From: Rhynchopus sp. YZ270_cl-10
Lineage: Eukaryota; Euglenozoa; Diplonemea; Diplonemida; Diplonemidae
NCBI GenBank assembly: GCA_964035575.1
Contig: OZ037926.1
Coordinates: 372,001 to 436,000 of the forward strand
Reading direction: 5' to 3'
Length of the DNA: 64,000 nt
Under the pieces are notes generated by a model, which did not search any database, was not told where the DNA came from, and worked only from the letters and a program-made list of their open reading frames with translations. Shown in pieces: positions 41,021 through 52,618 of this stretch (positions within the stretch are counted from its first letter, which is position 1; every line of letters begins with the position of its first letter). The translations under genes were made by a program, and so were the position numbers.

Positions 41021-43537
41021 TCAGTTCAACGTCACCCCAGCTTCTTCTGTCCCTAAAGGGTACACTTCAGATTCCTGAAGTGGCATCTCAAAGAGCGGGT
41101 TCGCGAGCTCTTTCGGATGCTCCTGCTGCTTCTGTTTCAGGCAGCAAAACGCAACAACAATACCAACAGCCACACCGAGCACGAGCACACCCACACCAAT
41201 GCCGACGTAAAGAACAACGTTGCTGCTCCCACCCGACTCATCCGACTGTGATGATGCTGCTTCACTCTCACATGTGTACGTCCCGTCTGCCAGCGTCAGG
41301 GTTGTGCTGCCTTCACACTCGACCGCATTGCACACACCATTGTGCTGCACTGTGGACGACGCGTCTGTGCTTGTGCAGGTCACCCCGTGGCTCACAGACA
41401 CACCCTCAGAGGAAAGTGCCGCTGCCAGGTTCAGCTTCCCCGAAAGTGCGTCGGCAAGTTTTACTTTGCTGGCACGCACCATGCCCACCACAAGGACACC
41501 GGCATACGACACCACAACACGCATGTCCGTCACAGTGCCCAGTGCTTCGCCCATTGTGTCCTCAAAGTGTTCCTTTGCAGTTGTTGGTGTTGTTGTCCAC
41601 GAAGACCGTGCCCCCACCCCGTACTCCACAGCAAACCCCATCGGCACTGTCACGTCGTCCGCAAGCAGACACAGAGGCACACCAGGGGGGTGTGCGTAGC
41701 CCTGTGTGTGGCACACACACGTCCCAGCATTGCACGTCGCCTTCGGGTCAAGCCTCCCACTGCGACAGTCTTTGTCAGCTGTGCACAGAGCGTTCACAGC
41801 AGGAGGCAGTGGAGCAAATGTGGCACCAGCAGGCAGGTCTGTTGGGGTTGCTGTCGGTGGAAGTGCTGTGTCAGGTGCAGGTGTGGGTGGTGCAAAAGTA
41901 GCACCAGCAGGCAGGTCTGTTGGGGTTGCTGTCGGTGGAAGAGCAGTTGCACCAGCAGGAAGTGTTGTTGGCGAAGTGAAGTGAGGCACAGCTGTTGGTG
42001 GTGCAAAAGTAGCACCAGCAGGCAGGTCTGTTGGGGTTGCTGTTGGAAGTGCTGTGTCAGGTGCAGGTGTGGGTGGAGCAAAAGAAGCACCAGCAGGCAG
42101 GTCTGTGGGGGTTGCTGTTGGAAGTGCTGTGTGAGGCACAGGTGTGGGTGGAACTAATGTACCAGGAATATGGGGAGCAGCTGTCTGGGGCGTTTGTGTG
42201 CTGTGTGGTACTCGTGTCATGGGTGTTTGCGTTGCCATGGGTGTTCGTGTGTAGGGTACTCGTGTGGGTGCTCGTGTGTCGGGTCCTCGTGTCCAGGGTG
42301 TCCAGGGTGTTCGTGTGTCGGGTACTCGTGTGTCGGCTACTCGTGTCAAGGGTGTTCGTGTGTCGGGTACTCGTGTGGGTGCTCGTGTGTCGGGTCCTCG
42401 TGTCCAGGGTGTCCAGGGTGTTCGTGTGTCGGCTACTCGTGTCAAGGGTGTTCGTGTGTCGGGTACTCGTGTGGGTGCTCGTGTGTCGGGTCCTCGTGTC
42501 CAGGGTGTCCAGGGTGTTCGTGTGTCGGCTACTCGTGTCAAGGGTGTTCGTGTGTCGGGTACTCGTGTGGGTGCTCGTGTGTCGGGTCCTCGTGTCCAGG
42601 GTGTCCAGGGTGTTCGTGTGTCGGCTACTCGTGTCAAGGGTGTTCGTGTGTCGGGTACTCGTGTGTAGGGTGTCCAGGGTGGTCGTGTGTCGGGTACTCG
42701 TGTGGGTGCTCGCGTGTCGGGTACTCGTGTCAAGGGTGCTCGTGTGTCGGGCATCGGAGTAGGCAAAAAGTGTTCACAACCCCATGAGAGGAAAAAGAAG
42801 TTGTCCATTTCTATATCCCAGGGACCCGACAGGTCAACAACAAAGTAGTCATCGACAGTGTACTTCCTGCTAGCCGTGAAGGGTTCGCCCTCTGAGAAAA
42901 CGAGGTTCTGGCTGTTGTTATATTTGACAGTAGAATGCATTACATTACCAAGCTGTGACACAATGTTAAGGATGCCTGTGCAAGGAATGACCCAGTTGAA
43001 AGGGCCCATGCGTGAGAAGAGTCTCTGGTACGTCCCCTCTTGTGGCAGTGTCAGGTACTCAGAAGGGTCAAAGTCCTCTGCAGGTCGAACAACAGGTCCG
43101 TCCTCACACTCCCACACAGCCATGATGCGAATAGCATTTACAGGATCCCAAGTGTTGTCATCGTAGTACAGAATTGACATCTCGCCATTTGCAGGATACG
43201 AAGCAGTGTAGTTATCATGTGTTCCCGCAAGTGACGTGAGTTGGTAACCGTTGCTGTTGAGAAGAGATACGATAGCGTGGACTCGAGCAACATAGTTCAA
43301 GAAGGTAATGTGAACTGTTCCCACACACTGAAAGCTCCAGCACTTCCGAAACAGCTTTTCTGTTCCCCGTGAGAATGAAGCATCCAAGGGTGACGACGAT
43401 TCCGAGCACGCAACAGGTGGGGCAGGTGTCGGAGGCGCTCGCGTATCGGGTGCTGGGGTTGGCGGAAGAGTCGGGAGGGCGGGCACGCCATTGGCAAGCG
43501 ACAGCGAGGAGACTGAGAGCAGCACGAGCACACGCAT
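41021..43537 (-). CDS. Mucin-like type I surface protein, copy 1
   Basis: 838-residue single-exon protein, family not recognised. It starts with a clear signal peptide (MRVLVLLSVSSLSLANG), then a short Pro/Thr spacer. A ~240-residue Cys-containing domain follows, from ACSESSSPLDASF to NFFFLSWGC. Next is a long Thr/Pro/Asp/Arg mucin-like stalk built from DTRTPLTRVADTRTP-type repeats and TATPTDLPAGATFAPP-type repeats. Then come a compact Cys-rich EGF-like stretch (CTADKDCRSG, CNAGTCVCH), an ordered ~150-residue domain and one membrane helix (VVLYVGIGVGVLVLGVAVGI). The ~38-residue cytoplasmic tail contains ANPLFEMPLQESEVYPLG. A cell-surface, heavily O-glycosylated adhesin or coat protein is inferred. 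A second ATG lies 9 nt upstream. The paralogue at 59633-62632 shares the signal peptide, both ordered domains, the tail and 3' flank. The 96-bp coding repeats differ between paralogues. Confidence 0.85.
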   Translation of the reverse strand: MRVLVLLSVSSLSLANGVPALPTLPPTPAPDTRAPPTPAPPVACSESSSPLDASFSRGTEKLFRKCWSFQCVGTVHITFLNYVARVHAIVSLLNSNGYQLTSLAGTHDNYTASYPANGEMSILYYDDNTWDPVNAIRIMAVWECEDGPVVRPAEDFDPSEYLTLPQEGTYQRLFSRMGPFNWVIPCTGILNIVSQLGNVMHSTVKYNNSQNLVFSEGEPFTASRKYTVDDYFVVDLSGPWDIEMDNFFFLSWGCEHFLPTPMPDTRAPLTRVPDTRAPTRVPDTRPPWTPYTRVPDTRTPLTRVADTRTPWTPWTRGPDTRAPTRVPDTRTPLTRVADTRTPWTPWTRGPDTRAPTRVPDTRTPLTRVADTRTPWTPWTRGPDTRAPTRVPDTRTPLTRVADTRVPDTRTPWTPWTRGPDTRAPTRVPYTRTPMATQTPMTRVPHSTQTPQTAAPHIPGTLVPPTPVPHTALPTATPTDLPAGASFAPPTPAPDTALPTATPTDLPAGATFAPPTAVPHFTSPTTLPAGATALPPTATPTDLPAGATFAPPTPAPDTALPPTATPTDLPAGATFAPLPPAVNALCTADKDCRSGRLDPKATCNAGTCVCHTQGYAHPPGVPLCLLADDVTVPMGFAVEYGVGARSSWTTTPTTAKEHFEDTMGEALGTVTDMRVVVSYAGVLVVGMVRASKVKLADALSGKLNLAAALSSEGVSVSHGVTCTSTDASSTVQHNGVCNAVECEGSTTLTLADGTYTCESEAASSQSDESGGSSNVVLYVGIGVGVLVLGVAVGIVVAFCCLKQKQQEHPKELANPLFEMPLQESEVYPLGTEEAGVTLN
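42281..42680. repeat. 96-bp coding tandem repeat in mucin stalk
   Basis: The motif GGGTCCTCGTGTCCAGG recurs at 42281, 42392, 42488 and 42584. The last three spacings are exactly 96 bp and the first is 111 bp, so at least three near-identical 32-residue units encode DTRTPLTRVADTRTP plus WTPWTRGPDTRAPTRVP. The paralogue at 59633 lacks this array and has irregular relatives only, so copy number changes quickly here. Confidence 0.9.
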
Positions 43538-43824
43538 TGTGTACATGTGGGTGGGATGGTCCTGAGTGTGGGTGGGTGTAATATCGTATCGACCGTTAAC
43601 ATGATGTTGTCCGCACGTGACTTGGAACTTTTGCGCATTTTGTCCTACTCTCGCTCTCAGACCCTCTCTCTCTCTAACCACGAACGACCACACAAGGAAG
43701 GAGGAAGGACACTTCATCCATACGGAACACCACAGCGCTAAGGTGAAAGTGGGAGAGGTGGTGGGTAGGGGTGCATATTTTCAGTAGAAGAAAAGCAAAG
43801 ACAAGAACCCATGAAATGCAAAGC

Positions 43825-43855
<31 letters not shown>

Positions 43856-43917
43856 GCAAAAACAAATACAAGAACAACGCGACAGAAGGGTGTGCGGAGG
43901 GGGAACATACGAAGAGA

Positions 43918-43980
43918 AATCGAAGCGCGAACGCCTCATCAGACACCGTAGGCAGGCGCATGCGCACGACTTCTCCGCGT
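43918..43980. repeat. Family B repeat, divergent
   Basis: AATCGAAGCGCGAACGCCTC, ATCAGACACCGTAGGCAGGC, GCACGACTTCTCCGCG. Confidence 0.5.
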
Positions 43981-44128
43981 AAAACCAGATAGTCTGAAGA
44001 AAGAGAACTGGCAAGGTGGAGGATACGTCATTCCACCACCGGAAAACAATTGGTGTGTTCTTACAGAAAGCGCTCAATGTGGATTACAGCGCGAGAAAAA
44101 GAAAAGAAAAAGAGAGAGAGAAAAGTTT

Positions 44129-44168
44129 CGTAAGATGATCCTAAGCCTCTCGCACTTAGTCACATAAG
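44129..44168. repeat. Family A hairpin repeat
   Basis: CGTAAGATGATCCTAAGCC, TCTCGCACTTAGTCAC; preceded by GAGAAAAGTT. About 390 bp past the stop of the 1,645-residue gene. Confidence 0.8.
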
Positions 44169-44455
44169 AGATACTGGGAAAAGCAAAAGAACGAGAAAGC
44201 GCAACTGAAAAAAATGTTTTGAGCGCAAAATGAAAGGAACGCTTCTTGTGGGTCTGGTAAGACCACTTCAATGCTACGTTCACACAACTCTGGAGAGTCT
44301 CGAAACAACACAAAAAAAGGAAGACGAAAAAATCACGCCAATCCGAGCATGAACTGAATTTTTTTTACCCCATTTTTGGAAAAAAATGACGACAAAACAA
44401 AATAACGAACATGCCCTCCAACCTGACGCAACACAACACAAACCTTCTTTTTTTT

Positions 44456-44521
44456 TTGACAAATTCTTGGAGTAGTGTAGTTGCCTCGGTTGTGTTGCCA
44501 CAGTTTGTGCAATCTCCACTT
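44456..44521 (-). mobile_element. Family C repeat at the 3' end of the coiled-coil gene
   Basis: Complete copy in gene-sense orientation, 33 nt past the stop of the gene at 44554: AGTGGAGATTGCACAAACTG, CTACACTACTCCAAGAATTT, then GTCAAAAAAAA. Confidence 0.87.
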
Positions 44522-44553
44522 TCAAACTTTTCCCCCCTTTTCCCACCGTTTTC

Positions 44554-47500
44554 TCACCGCGTGTTGATCCCCAATCCTACTGGAGGGTTCGGCTCCACCT
44601 TGCTGTAGCGTGACGGGTTGTCACTGCTTTGCCCTGCAGCCGCCCGCTTGCGGTCCTCCTCTTGCTTCTGTTTGGTGCGTGCCTTGTTCTCTCTGTCGCG
44701 CCGCTTAGACTCTTCTAGACCACTTTCCGCCTTCGTCGGAGCCACACTAGGCGACTTCCCCCCTGTGTTCACCATAAGGTTTGGAACCTGCGGCACCTTC
44801 CTTTGCAATACCCTTGCAGGAACACCTCCACAGCTCTGCACGCCTAGAGCACCTATTGTGCCCAGTGACGCCACCCCTTTGGGGATGTTCCCAGAAACTG
44901 GCCGACTCACGCTCGCCCCGCCTATCCTGTAGGAGCCTCCAGCGGCACTGCCGCCTCCGTCGGACAGAGCGTTGAGAATTAAGCCGCTTGGGGGTTCGTT
45001 CGTGCGTCTTGAAGAAGGGTGGATCTTACGGAGTTGTCCCGTTGGTTGTGGACCGGCACTGCCTTTTTTTGGTTTGTTTTTGAGGCATTTAATCGCCGAG
45101 GCAAGCGAAGTGCGGATTGATTTGAGGATTTTAAGTTGTTCGTCTGGGGGCAAATCGTCGTCGCATGATTCAATGCGTTCGAGGCATGTGTTCAATGTGT
45201 ACTCTGCCTCTGCCTGCGCAGCGTTAGGTGACACAGAACTGACACTAACGTTCTTGCTCCGTGTGATTAGTGCGTCCAGCTCCTCAAGGCGGTCTGCCAA
45301 TTTCGCCTTCTCTAACCCAAGGCGTTCTTCCATCTCCTCAGCGTTTTGGCGTTCTTGTAGTGCAATGTTTTGTGCCCGGATGTGCTCCTCCCTCGCTTCG
45401 TTCTCTTCGCGAAGCCGCTGCAGCTCACCCTGTTGCTCTTCAAGCTTGTTGTGCTGATCCAAAAGAATCTGCTGTTCAATAGACAACCCCTCTTCAGCAG
45501 ATTTCAACTGCGGCAGCACCGACACCAACACCGAAGCCTCCAACGACGTTGTTCTTGTCGCAGGCACCGACTCGAACCTCCCAATATCGTCTGTCGTCGT
45601 TTTGATAAGGTTTTCTGGAAGGGGCTGGGGGACGTACGGTGCAGGTCCTTTCTCTACCTCTCTGGGTTCTTCCTCACCCCTCTGTGGAGACTCTTCTGTT
45701 GCTAAAAATTGGGGTAGTTCTGATTGAGGAGAAGAAGAAGAGGAAGAGGAGGAAACTGCAGGCAACCCCATCATCTGCACCGCCGCTGGCGGAGGAAACA
45801 CTGGCGCATCCCCGCCCAGATCGAATGGGTCTGCGAAGACCCCACGGCGCTCATCCACTGCGCGTTGCTCTGCTGGTGACAGTGTGGGAGGTGGGGGTGG
45901 TTGCTCACCACCACCACTACCACCACCCATACCCAGTACATCAGCAGGCATATAGTGCATAGGATCGGGGGCGTCATAATAGAGGTCATCCTCTGCCTGC
46001 TTCATCGTTCGTACCGGAAGAATGGGCAGTGCGGTGTATGGGTTGCTTGTTGGCGCTGTCGTGGTCGTGGCTATCATGCTGACGGGGCAAGGTTCGTAGA
46101 CCTCAGCGAATGGCATTGTGGGTGGGAGGCTAGGTGGAACATAAGGCGGGGCAGCTTCGGAGGGTATGGAAGTATCTTTGGGGGTGTCTTTGGGAAGGAC
46201 CTTTTCGAGGCTGAGTGGGTCGTTGGGGTTCCGTGGGTGGCGGCGGTCAGAGGGGCGGTCGGTCCTAGGCTTCTCATCAAGATCGTCTGCAAGCACGTTT
46301 TTCGCAGTGGAAATGATGTTCTGAGGTTCTTCTCCATCAACTTTCCTCTTTGCCGCCGCATTTTTGAGGATCGGAGGCAGTTTTGAGACCGTCTGTTTCA
46401 AACGGTTTAGAACACTGATTTTTGCGTTGGTTTCCTTCATTTTTGAAAATTTTCCGGTTCCGTTCAAAGAAAAGGCGTCTTTGAAACACGAAGGATACGA
46501 CGTATTCACGACCAACACAACAAAGGAGCTGACAAACGAACAGATCGACATAAAGTCTGCCGCGGCGTCCTCTCTTTCGCCTCGCGCAGCGGTTTCGTTG
46601 CGGGCCAGCTCTGCGATCGCTTTGGCGTACATTGCAGAACGCTCCGCTTCCAACGCATCATTGTCATATGCCACAGAGAGGACCTCCCCGAGGGTCACCT
46701 TCTCCTTCTTTTTCTTTGGTTCTACTATTTTGTCGGTGACTGTGGAGGCATCAGTTCTCTCTGGAGGGGTTGTGGAGGTGCTGGCGTCTGCCCTGCGTGA
46801 AAGCCGTTCCGCTTCGTCGCGGAGATATAGTGTGTGGGTGTCCAATGCTTCAGAGAGTTGCGCCTTCATGCGCGCTTCGCTATTGATGAGTTCTTCGCAT
46901 TCGTGTTGTACGAGGTCTTTGACGAGTTGTTCCTTTTCGTTTTCCGCAGCTTCTGCAGCAAGGTGGAGGGTGTCAATCTGGTTTTGTTTTTCTGCTGTCG
47001 CAGTGCGTGCTGCTTCAAGCTCTGCTTGGAGGCCTGCGCTGATGCCGCCCGCTCCGTCTACCTTAGCTTGGAGTACAGCAATGTCTTGATCGCGTTGTAT
47101 GAGCTTGGAGTTGGTGTCTGCCAAGATGGCTTCGTTTTCCCGGAGGTCCTCTTCAGCCTGCTTCGCGACAGCGGAGGATAGTGCACGCTCGCTTTCGCAC
47201 CGCTGTGCAGTGCGGATCTGGTCCTCCAGGCGTTCTGCAAGGAGCTTCTGCGCCTTCAACACCTTCGCCCCTTCGTCCTGCGCTTTGCGGACCTCCTCCG
47301 ACTTTGCCTTGATCGTTGCAGTGTTGCCCCGTACCTTCTCCTGCAGCCTCGAGATCTCCTCCTCCAGCCTTGCGAAGTTCTCCTCTGTGTATTGTGTCGT
47401 GTCTGTTTGCACCCCTATCTCAACCCGAGGTGGGGGGCGGGAGGCGGCATCGGTATCAGGGCGGAGCGCATCCAAGAGGGAAGCGGTTTCGGAGTCTGTT

Positions 47501-49584
47501 ACGTTTTTTTGTAAAAGGGAGATGAAAGAGGAATGTTTTTTTCTATAATATGGTGTGGCTGACGACCCCAAAATAGCAGAAAATAGCAGAAAGTAGCACA
47601 AAATAGCAGAAAATAGCACCCCCTTTCAGCCACACCATATATGCTACATACCTAAAAGAACACTAGATTGTGCGGTAACGAGGCTAGAGAGAACCCGCAT
47701 GACTGTGACCGCGTTGATGTCGATATTGTTCCCCACGGTGAAGACTGCAGAGGCGGCGCTGAGTGCGTCTTCTCCTTCCATGGCGTGCTGCTCGATGGAC
47801 TCCATCCTGCGCTGGTATGTTTCCTCCTTTTTGGTCAGTTTTGTTTGATACTTCAGCTCTGCAAACATCTGCCCATGCGGCGCCTGCACCTCCACCCCTG
47901 CCCTCTGCTGCACCCCCTTCGCTCGACTCCCTCCATCCTCCATTGCCGCATTCGACTGCACTATCGATTCAATAATGAGGTTCAGCTCACTCCACTGCTC
48001 TGGGTCATCTGCATCGATTCGTGGTATTTCGAACTTCCCGTTTCCTTGTATGATCCCAGAGTAAATATAGTTTGCCACCTGAACCAACTGCGCCCTTCTA
48101 TATTTTGATCTACACAGTGCAACCCCCTCGCGGGTTTGTAATGTTTCGTTCTTCCGTTTTTCGCGTAATAAAAGCTCTTCGGAGCGGTATAGGAGGTATC
48201 GTGTCACTTCAAGCTCCTGATGACAGCTTCGTACCGCCTTAACTAATAGTGAGATATGCTGTAAATCAAATTTTCCGTTCAAAATCGTCTCCAAAATCTT
48301 CACCTTGATCACCCAAAGTGGGGAGGTGTACTGCATTTTTCGAGCCCCCCCTCCGTTCTTCTCCTTCTCCTTCTCTTCAATAAGATTGCTCGCAGATACC
48401 GAATGGGCCAATGAATTCCCCCCATTATTCTGCCCTTCTGCGGGCGAAACCTCTACCAAATAATTTACGATTTGTGCAGAGGATTGAGAGGGTTTGGCGG
48501 TTTTGGTGTTCTTTGCATTTCTCTTTGGTGACGTAGATGGGGACAGACACGGAAAATAATCCATCGGTTTTTTCCCCAAAAAATCGGTTTCGACGGTTTC
48601 ATCGATTTTCACTTTAACCACCTTCTGCGCAGCATTGAAGAGCGCTGTGAATTCTTGCTTATAAATCCTGCTGACCTCCTCTTCAGACAACTGCTTCATC
48701 TGTTTCAACGCTCTCGCATCCGCTTCGCGTTGTTCCTCCTCCTTCCGTTTCAGCTCTGCCAGCCGTTCTTTGTCCACTTCGCAAGCCTCTTCCCTCTCCC
48801 TTTCTCTTTCCCTAAGGAGACTTGCTGATAAATCCTCTGGATCTGCCACTCCATCAATTTGTGAGGTCCGCTGTTCCACATGATGAGGTGGGGTAACCGT
48901 CGGGGTAGGTCCTTCGATTGAATCAGGTTGAGGGTCGGATGGATGGGGGTGTAAAGAAAGGCGGGTTTGCATAATAACATTCGCATCCTTCTGGAGATAG
49001 AATTGAGAGGTTCTGGGTTGAACCGGTTCAGAATTTTCTGCAACATTGTCCTCATCTTGGAGTAGGTCCGCATCAATCGCATCGTTAATCCGATGAATAT
49101 TCGAGCGAAACATATCAGATTTCAGATACGGATCCACCTTCGCCTTCACCTTCAACCCGGTCAGCTCCGACACCTCCCCCTCATCCTCAAGCGTCATAGG
49201 GAAAAACCCTTCCTCAACATCCCCTCTCACTGCCTCTCTCCTCTTAATTTCTGCATCCCTATTGAGTTCTTCAAATCCTTGCAAAGTGTTTAACGCCTTA
49301 TAATATGCCGGAGTATGCAGCGTTGTATCCCAATTTGATTGAGAAATCTTCCGAAGACCCTGCGTCGCAGCGGCAACCACATCTGGTGTAGACGGAGACA
49401 GAGTGGCAGCAGGGTTCCCTGTAGGCGGTGGTGTACTCTGCGGGACATTTCGTGCCATATCCTGCAGAGACATACTCCTCTCCAAAGCCCCTTCTTTATC
49501 ACTCCCAATTCCATTCAGTTCAGCAGACAATTTCTCCAGGGCCTGAAGATTAGCGGAAGACTCTTTTCTGTATCCTGAAGGCAT
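44554..49584 (-). CDS. Large coiled-coil protein with a transposon-derived intron
   Basis: Two exons, 49584-47652 and 47558-44554, predict 1,645 residues; family not recognised. Exon 1 has a charged RERERERE helix (~265-300) and an ordered helical region near its end (WVIKVKILETILNGKFDLQH). Exon 2 opens with a long coiled coil (~706-894) containing GVQTD. A short hydrophobic stretch follows (FMSICSFVSSFVVLVV, ~980), then Pro/Ser-rich linkers with PYVPPSLPP and PYVPQPLPE. Next is a second coiled coil from about QQILLDQHNKLEEQQGEL, and a basic C-terminal tail (KRRDRENKARTKQKQEED). The join SSVLL/ATPYYRKK is in phase: TTA G then CC ACA. Without it exon 1 would stop four codons on at TAG. The 93-nt intron overlaps a 93-bp inverted-repeat element. 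A SINE-like repeat lies 33 nt past the stop and a family B repeat 28 nt before the ATG. A cytoskeletal or centrosomal role is conceivable but unsupported. Confidence 0.78.
47548..47640. mobile_element. 93-bp TIR element embedded in an intron (introner-like)
   Basis: Perfect 15-bp inverted ends ATATGGTGTGGCTGA and TCAGCCACACCATAT enclose five units of the type AAAATAGCAG. It is a miniature of the element at 31493-32161. Read on the gene strand, its downstream inverted repeat supplies the acceptor GTCAG/CC of the 93-nt intron 47559-47651, while the donor GTATGT lies 11 nt outside the other end. Eleven bases of the element (CCACACCATAT) become exon. Confidence 0.85.
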
Positions 49585-49612
49585 TTTTTAGAGGTTTTTT
49601 TTGAAGATAAAC

Positions 49613-49687
49613 GTGAAGTTGATAGTGCAAGCGCCCTCTGGGACGCAGATACTGACACTCCGCGGGTTATCGAACCCCCGGAGTGTT
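49613..49687. repeat. Family B repeat, long form
   Basis: GTGAAGTTGATAGTGCAAGC, GCCCTCTGGGACGCAG, then a 3' hairpin CACTCCG, GGGTT, ATCG, AACCC, CGGAGTG. It lies about 28 nt upstream of the start codon of the 1,645-residue gene. Confidence 0.8.
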
Positions 49688-50087
49688 GCGCAGATAAAAA
49701 GAGAAGAAGAAAAACGAAGATTATCTCATATTTGTGAGAAAGGGGGGGTTGGAGGAGGAAGAGGAGGAGGAGAAAGGGGCTGTTTGGTGATGATGATGAT
49801 GATGATGATGATGAAGAGGGAAAGGAGAATGGTGTGTGTCGAAAAAAAAACGGAGGTGGGAGAGGGGTTTGCATTTTTTTTCTTTTTGGCGAAGCTCTGG
49901 TTGGCTGGGGAAAGGGGGGAGGGAGGAGGAGGAGGAGGGGGGAGTTCTTCATCGATACAGCCCTGTCTGTTTTTCGTTGCTCTCCTTTTTTTTTTCTGCC
50001 TTTTTTCTCTGTCTCTAGGTACCCATACTATTAAAATTCTAGAAAAAAAAAGGGGGGTAAAAAAAAAAAATAAATGGTCCTGGGCTG

Positions 50088-51621
50088 CAGGGTAGATCCT
50101 TAGCGAAAGTGAAAATAAGGATTCGAGATTTTTTATTTTTTTTTCCTTTTTTTTTTTCCTTTTTTCTCTGGCCCATTTTTTTGGTTACCTACTAATTTCC
50201 AGCCACAGAGTGGCACCACCACGGTCCGCAATCGATCCGGAAAGTCAAAATAAGGGGGAAACCAAAAGGAAAAAAAGTAAAAGTTCGCTACCGTTTTTTT
50301 GGCTGGCCTTCGGCCCGCCAATGCCCCTTTAATATTTGTCTTCACTTCATAAGACAAGGACCAATGAGTCAGTGTCACCTTGCATAAGACAATTTTGAAG
50401 CATATTTTTGAAGAACACAATTACTATGTCCACAAACCCGCAAAGCGGACCATTGTAAAAGGGTTGGTGCTGAGGGTGGAGGTTTCGAAGAAGTGCGTGT
50501 GTGTTAAAGGTCAGGTGTGGGTCACCTGTACGATAGATCCAGTAATAAAGACTTCAACCGGACCAAGGCAGAAACACAACACTGTTAGGCCAAAATCCAA
50601 AAACCCATAGGGCCCCAGTATTGTTGTCGAAAATCCCCACTTAATTTTTGGTGGGATTTTGAACTTTGCCCAAAAACTGCAAAAAAAAATTTCCGCTCGC
50701 TGCGCTCGCGGAGGTTCACCCAATGCGGTCTCGCCTACCCAAACTGCTGGTGCCTATTTAATTTTGAAAATTTTCTTGCTCATGCCGGGCACTACCACTT
50801 TTCAGAATGTTTCTAGAAAGTATTACCCTTGTCAGAGGGCGCAGTGTCCGACAAGGGTCACAGCCAGAATGTGATTTAATTGTTCAAATGCCGAAGGAAA
50901 AAGAAGCATGCGAAATAATAAAAGTAGCGTACCGTGCGCCTGCAGCGCAGCTTGCAGCCCTGTTTGGCAGTAAAAATGTGCAATTTTGAGCGCAATTTTT
51001 TGAAATGTTGCGTACCGTGGCTTCGCCAGAAACTTTCGTTTCAGCAAAATCTGGAAGTAAAATTTACGGTAACTGTTGAAAATTACCAACGACAGTGCCG
51101 TTTTATGGCAACATTTTCAGAAATGTTGTGTACCGTGGCTTCGCCATGGGTGCCACGACCGCCGTTTCTTTTTGTAAATATACTGTCACTGCGCGTGCCT
51201 GGTGCAAATATCAATGCAGTGCCGAACTCCGCAGTAGGATAACCGAGCAATTCTCACATTCCGCCGGAGGCCCTAACGAGCTGGGTTGGGCTCGACCGAG
51301 TTTCAGAGAAAACCCCCAAAACCTATATTATCCCCTGGGGTTTAGTTCTACGACAGCTGAGATGTGTAAAAAAACACCACTATTCTGCCTCAGTACAGTA
51401 CCAACCTGCTTGTTAGATTTTTTTTTTTAGACCGTCACTCAATTTTTCCGCTCGCTGCGCGAGCGGACAAACCATCAACCCCCACGATTTCCCAAAAACC
51501 TGAAAGTTAGCGTCAGGCCTGCGCGGAAAAATTTCAAAAACGGGAGAGAAAAAAAAAAGGAAAAAAACGAAAATAAATCTGGGATTTTTAGCGTTTTTAG
51601 CGAAAATAAGGATCTACCCTG
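50088..51621. mobile_element. Second hAT-like DNA transposon, non-autonomous
   Basis: Terminal inverted repeats begin CAGGGTAGATCCTTA at both ends and the element is flanked by the 8-bp direct repeat CTGGGCTG (50080-50087 and 51622-51629), the hAT hallmark. The 1,534-bp interior has no open frame resembling a transposase. About 50850-51190 is an inverted copy of 11395-11750 within the MULE-like element, with the unit GCGAAGCCACGGTACGC repeated, so the two elements exchanged or captured a common block. Confidence 0.9.
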
Positions 51622-52618
51622 CTGGGCTGGACCTAAAACTGAATCCGGGGGGGTTCCTTTTCGTGGCTTCCTTCAAAAACCCTGTGTGAAGGTATTGGCC
51701 TTGGGTAAAAAGTTGGGTTGGTTAACCCTGGGAAACGAAGGGTGGTGTGGAGGTACACCACCCGATCCCCAATGAGTCAAACACAGAACGGCACCACACG
51801 TAGGTGCCGTTCTGTTTCTCATCTAGTGGGCAAAAGGGAGACACCACCGCATCCAAGGACACCTCCCTGAGGCTCTTTTTAGAATAAGAATATTATCCAA
51901 AAACCCCACACCAGTGTGACTTTCACTCACACCTCTGGCGGGGGCCTGTAAGTGCCTGTAAGTCTAATAAAAAGGGGGGAAAAAACCCCCCACACATACT
52001 TGCATTCCCATCTGTAGAGTGGGGGAAGCAGTATCCTTTTATTTATTTTTTGTTATCTTGGGGACTTTCCTCGCTTCTTTGTGCTGTGGTAAGCTCCATG
52101 AGGAAAAGCTAGATATCCATGAATATCTGTGGTGCCGTTTCTCTTTTAGGGAGTGGCTTTGCCTATATTTTTGCTGTTTCTTTTAAACTTTGTTAACTAA
52201 ATTACTGGGGGAAAATAGCGGTTCCGATCCAAAGGCGGGAGGGGGGTCAAAGAGGGGGTCATGAATTTTTAGAAAAAAACAGGGGGGCAGATATGGGAAG
52301 TGGGGCATGGATCGGAGTCGTCAATCTAAAATAAAGGGTGGAATTGACAGTGCAAAAAACACACGGTGGACTAGTCTGGGGGATTACTGGTGGGGCTACT
52401 CGTCGTAACACCTAGTACGAACAAAAAACTAACTACGTAGTGTTACTGCCCTACCTACAGCTAGTCATTTGTACTACAAGCACTACTAGAGCCCCCCTAG
52501 ACTAGCCTGCCGTGAAGGGGGACACTCTGTGTGTGGGGTTCCAGGTGGTTGCATTGCTGCCAAGGGGAAAAGGCAGAGCGATCTAAAGTGTGTTTGAAAA
52601 AGGGGAAAAAAGAACAGT

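Noticed and set aside
42281-42680. Regular repeat array resembling a CRISPR
   Set aside because: The repeats are contiguous coding units with no unique spacers, in a eukaryotic gene.
42031-42787. Long plus-strand open frames opposite the mucin stalk (Val/Arg/Cys-rich repeats)
   Set aside because: Antisense shadows of the 96-bp coding repeat; the minus frame has signal peptide, membrane helix and a conserved paralogue.
47460-47619. Separate gene beginning MLFSAILCYFLLFSAILG
   Set aside because: The apparent signal-like start is a translation of the 93-bp inverted-repeat element; the coding sequence proper continues from the upstream exon.
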